This document shows, in pieces, positions 6,643 to 7,388 of a stretch of 7,388 bases of DNA. The notes below the pieces were generated by a model. It was given only the letters and a program-made list of their open reading frames with translations, was not told the origin of the DNA and ran no database searches. The first letter of the stretch is position 1; the number at the start of each line of letters is the position of its first letter. This DNA is from Burkholderiales bacterium UBA4615 (GTDB lineage Bacteria; Pseudomonadota; Gammaproteobacteria; Burkholderiales; Burkholderiaceae_E), in assembly GCA_002386465.1 (NCBI GenBank), contig DGIT01000053.1, positions 8,001-15,388 on the forward strand, given 5' to 3'. Both the position numbers and the translations under genes were made by a program.

Positions 6643-6645
6643 CAC
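6630..6645 (+). repeat. Two direct CGATCAC copies, 9-bp period, at the P450 -10 region
   Basis: CGATCAC is at 6630-6636 and 6639-6645; the second copy extends to CGATCACCC, identical to the right arm of the dyad at 6546-6554. The pair overlaps the candidate -10 element, so a protein bound here would be expected to repress the P450 gene. The link to the dyad is inference. Confidence 0.35.
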
Positions 6646-6650
6646 CCGAT

Positions 6651-6675
6651 CCCTTCGAACCCCAGTTCGCAAGGG
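6651..6675 (+). repeat. Strong stem-loop in the P450 leader
   Basis: CCCTTCGAAC (6651-6660) pairs with GTTCGCAAGGG (6665-6675) as two 5-bp helices separated by one bulged C (6670), closed by the four-base loop CCCA (6661-6664). It lies right after the predicted transcription start of the P450 gene and about 57 bp before its ATG. There is no T-run after it, so it is not a normal terminator; a 5' mRNA-stabilising hairpin, a regulatory RNA element or a DNA operator are possible. Confidence 0.55.
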
Positions 6676-6718
6676 CCCACACACGCGATTCGGTTTGCAT
6701 GCAGCCGGGCGCTCATAC

Positions 6719-6724
6719 AAGGAG
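6719..6724 (+). promoter_or_regulatory. Ribosome binding site of the P450 gene
   Basis: AAGGAG, 8 nt before ATG 6733-6735. It confirms the start of the cytochrome P450. Confidence 0.8.
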
Positions 6725-6732
6725 ACCGTCTC

Positions 6733-7388
6733 ATGTCGACCCTGACCCAGGATCGTGCACCCCAAGCGGGCGCGCAGGCTGTGCCGCTCAATGCCATCGA
6801 CGTCAGCCAGCCCGCGCTCTTTCGCGACGACACGGTCGGGGCGCTGTTCGCACGCTTGCGGCGTGAGGACCCGGTGCACTACTGCGCAGACAGCGAATAT
6901 GGCCCGTACTGGTCGGTGACCCGGTACAAGGACATCATGGAAGTTGAGGTCAACCATGGGGTGTTTTCCTCGGATATCTGGTCGGGTGGCATCACGATCC
7001 GGGATACGCCCAAGGAACACCGGCGGCCGTCATTCATCTCCATGGATCCGCCCTTGCATGACGATCAGCGCAAGACCGTCAGCCCGATCGTGGCGCCAGG
7101 CAATCTGGCCGATATGGAAGCGGTCATTCGCGAGCGCACCTGCAGCGTGCTGGACAGTCTGCCGCGCAACGAAACCTTCAACTGGGTGGAGAAAGTCTCG
7201 ATCGAGCTCACCACCCGGATGCTGGCCACGCTCTTCGATTTTCCTTTTGAAGACCGCCGCCTGCTGACCTACTGGTCGGACGTGGCCACTGTGGACCTGA
7301 AGTCGGGTGGACCGATCGACACGGAAGAAAAGCGCAGTGCCGAGCTCGCCAAGTGCCTGGAGTACTTCACGCGCCTCTGGAATGAGCG
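6733..7388 (+). CDS. CYP153: Cytochrome P450, CYP153 family (N-terminal half; runs off right edge)
   Basis: The first 218 codons of a soluble bacterial P450, which would be about 420-470 residues if complete. CYP153 enzymes are three-component monooxygenases that take electrons from a ferredoxin and ferredoxin reductase and hydroxylate the terminal carbon of medium-chain alkanes, fatty acids or related alicyclic and terpene substrates. Recognisable CYP153 wording: DPVHYC (46-51), GPYWSVTRYKDIM (57-69), FISMDPPLHDDQRKTVSPIVAP (101-122, with His109 and Arg113 in the C-helix heme-propionate HxxxR position), FNWVEKVSIELTTRMLATLFDFPF (about 149-172), YWSDVA and YFTRLWNER near the end. No membrane anchor is seen. 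The I-helix acid/Thr motif, ExxR and the heme Cys loop lie beyond the window, so activity cannot be confirmed. It is transcribed away from the CoA-activation operon, across a 256-bp region dense in repeats. The substrate (alkane versus a more complex molecule) is not decided by the sequence. Confidence 0.93.
   Translation, partial: MSTLTQDRAPQAGAQAVPLNAIDVSQPALFRDDTVGALFARLRREDPVHYCADSEYGPYWSVTRYKDIMEVEVNHGVFSSDIWSGGITIRDTPKEHRRPSFISMDPPLHDDQRKTVSPIVAPGNLADMEAVIRERTCSVLDSLPRNETFNWVEKVSIELTTRMLATLFDFPFEDRRLLTYWSDVATVDLKSGGPIDTEEKRSAELAKCLEYFTRLWNE

Noticed and set aside
6651..6675. TTCGAAC resemblance to a tRNA T-arm
   Set aside because: No acceptor, anticodon or D-arm can be formed around it on either strand; the sequence is simply a hairpin.
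6469..7020. Minus-strand frame of 183 codons overlapping the P450 and the intergenic region
   Set aside because: It overlaps the unmistakable P450 frame, has no ribosome site or family motif, and would bury the divergent regulatory region.

Overview
This window looks like a catabolic (xenobiotic, hydrocarbon or lipid-type) gene cluster from a GC-rich, aerobic bacterium, most likely a proteobacterium. The assignment rests on the GC-rich codon use, the purine-rich Shine-Dalgarno sites, a CYP153-type cytochrome P450 and a MacB/LolD-type ABC ATPase. I cannot name genus or species from the sequence.

Layout. Six genes lie on the minus strand and one on the plus strand. Read from right to left, the minus-strand genes are: a GrdB-like (glycine/sarcosine/betaine reductase selenoprotein B family) protein with Cys instead of selenocysteine (5508-6449); a CaiB/BaiF family III CoA-transferase (4287-5504); an AMP-forming acyl-CoA synthetase (2668-4194); an amidohydrolase of the D-aminoacylase/N-acyl-D-amino-acid deacylase family (922-2652); a small secreted protein with a Ca-binding-type DxDxDG loop (403-918); and, after a 193-bp gap, the first 69 codons of an ABC transporter ATPase that runs off the left edge (1-209). 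The first five are spaced 3, 92, 15 and 3 bp apart, so they look like one operon. In 210-402 I see no gene, no convincing promoter and no terminator. On the plus strand, diverging from the operon, is the first half of a CYP153-type P450 (6733 to the right edge).

The divergent intergenic region (about 6450-6732) is unusually structured. It holds a candidate extended -10 promoter for the operon, a 9-bp dyad (one mismatch) just upstream of it, three TTGACC repeats at an exact 13-bp period, a candidate sigma70-type promoter for the P450 whose -35 is the third repeat, two further CGATCAC copies around that -10, and a strong 10-bp hairpin at the predicted 5' end of the P450 mRNA. Coordinated regulation of P450 and operon is the simplest reading.

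How the genes may work together (inference): CYP153 enzymes hydroxylate terminal or alicyclic carbons of hydrophobic substrates; the oxidised acid could then be activated as a CoA thioester by the ligase or the CoA-transferase, with the amidohydrolase and the GrdB-like thiol protein acting on a specific, possibly nitrogen- or sulfur-bearing, substrate. The actual substrate cannot be read from the sequence. The GrdB-like protein inside a CoA-activation operon opposite a P450 is the most unusual part of the window.
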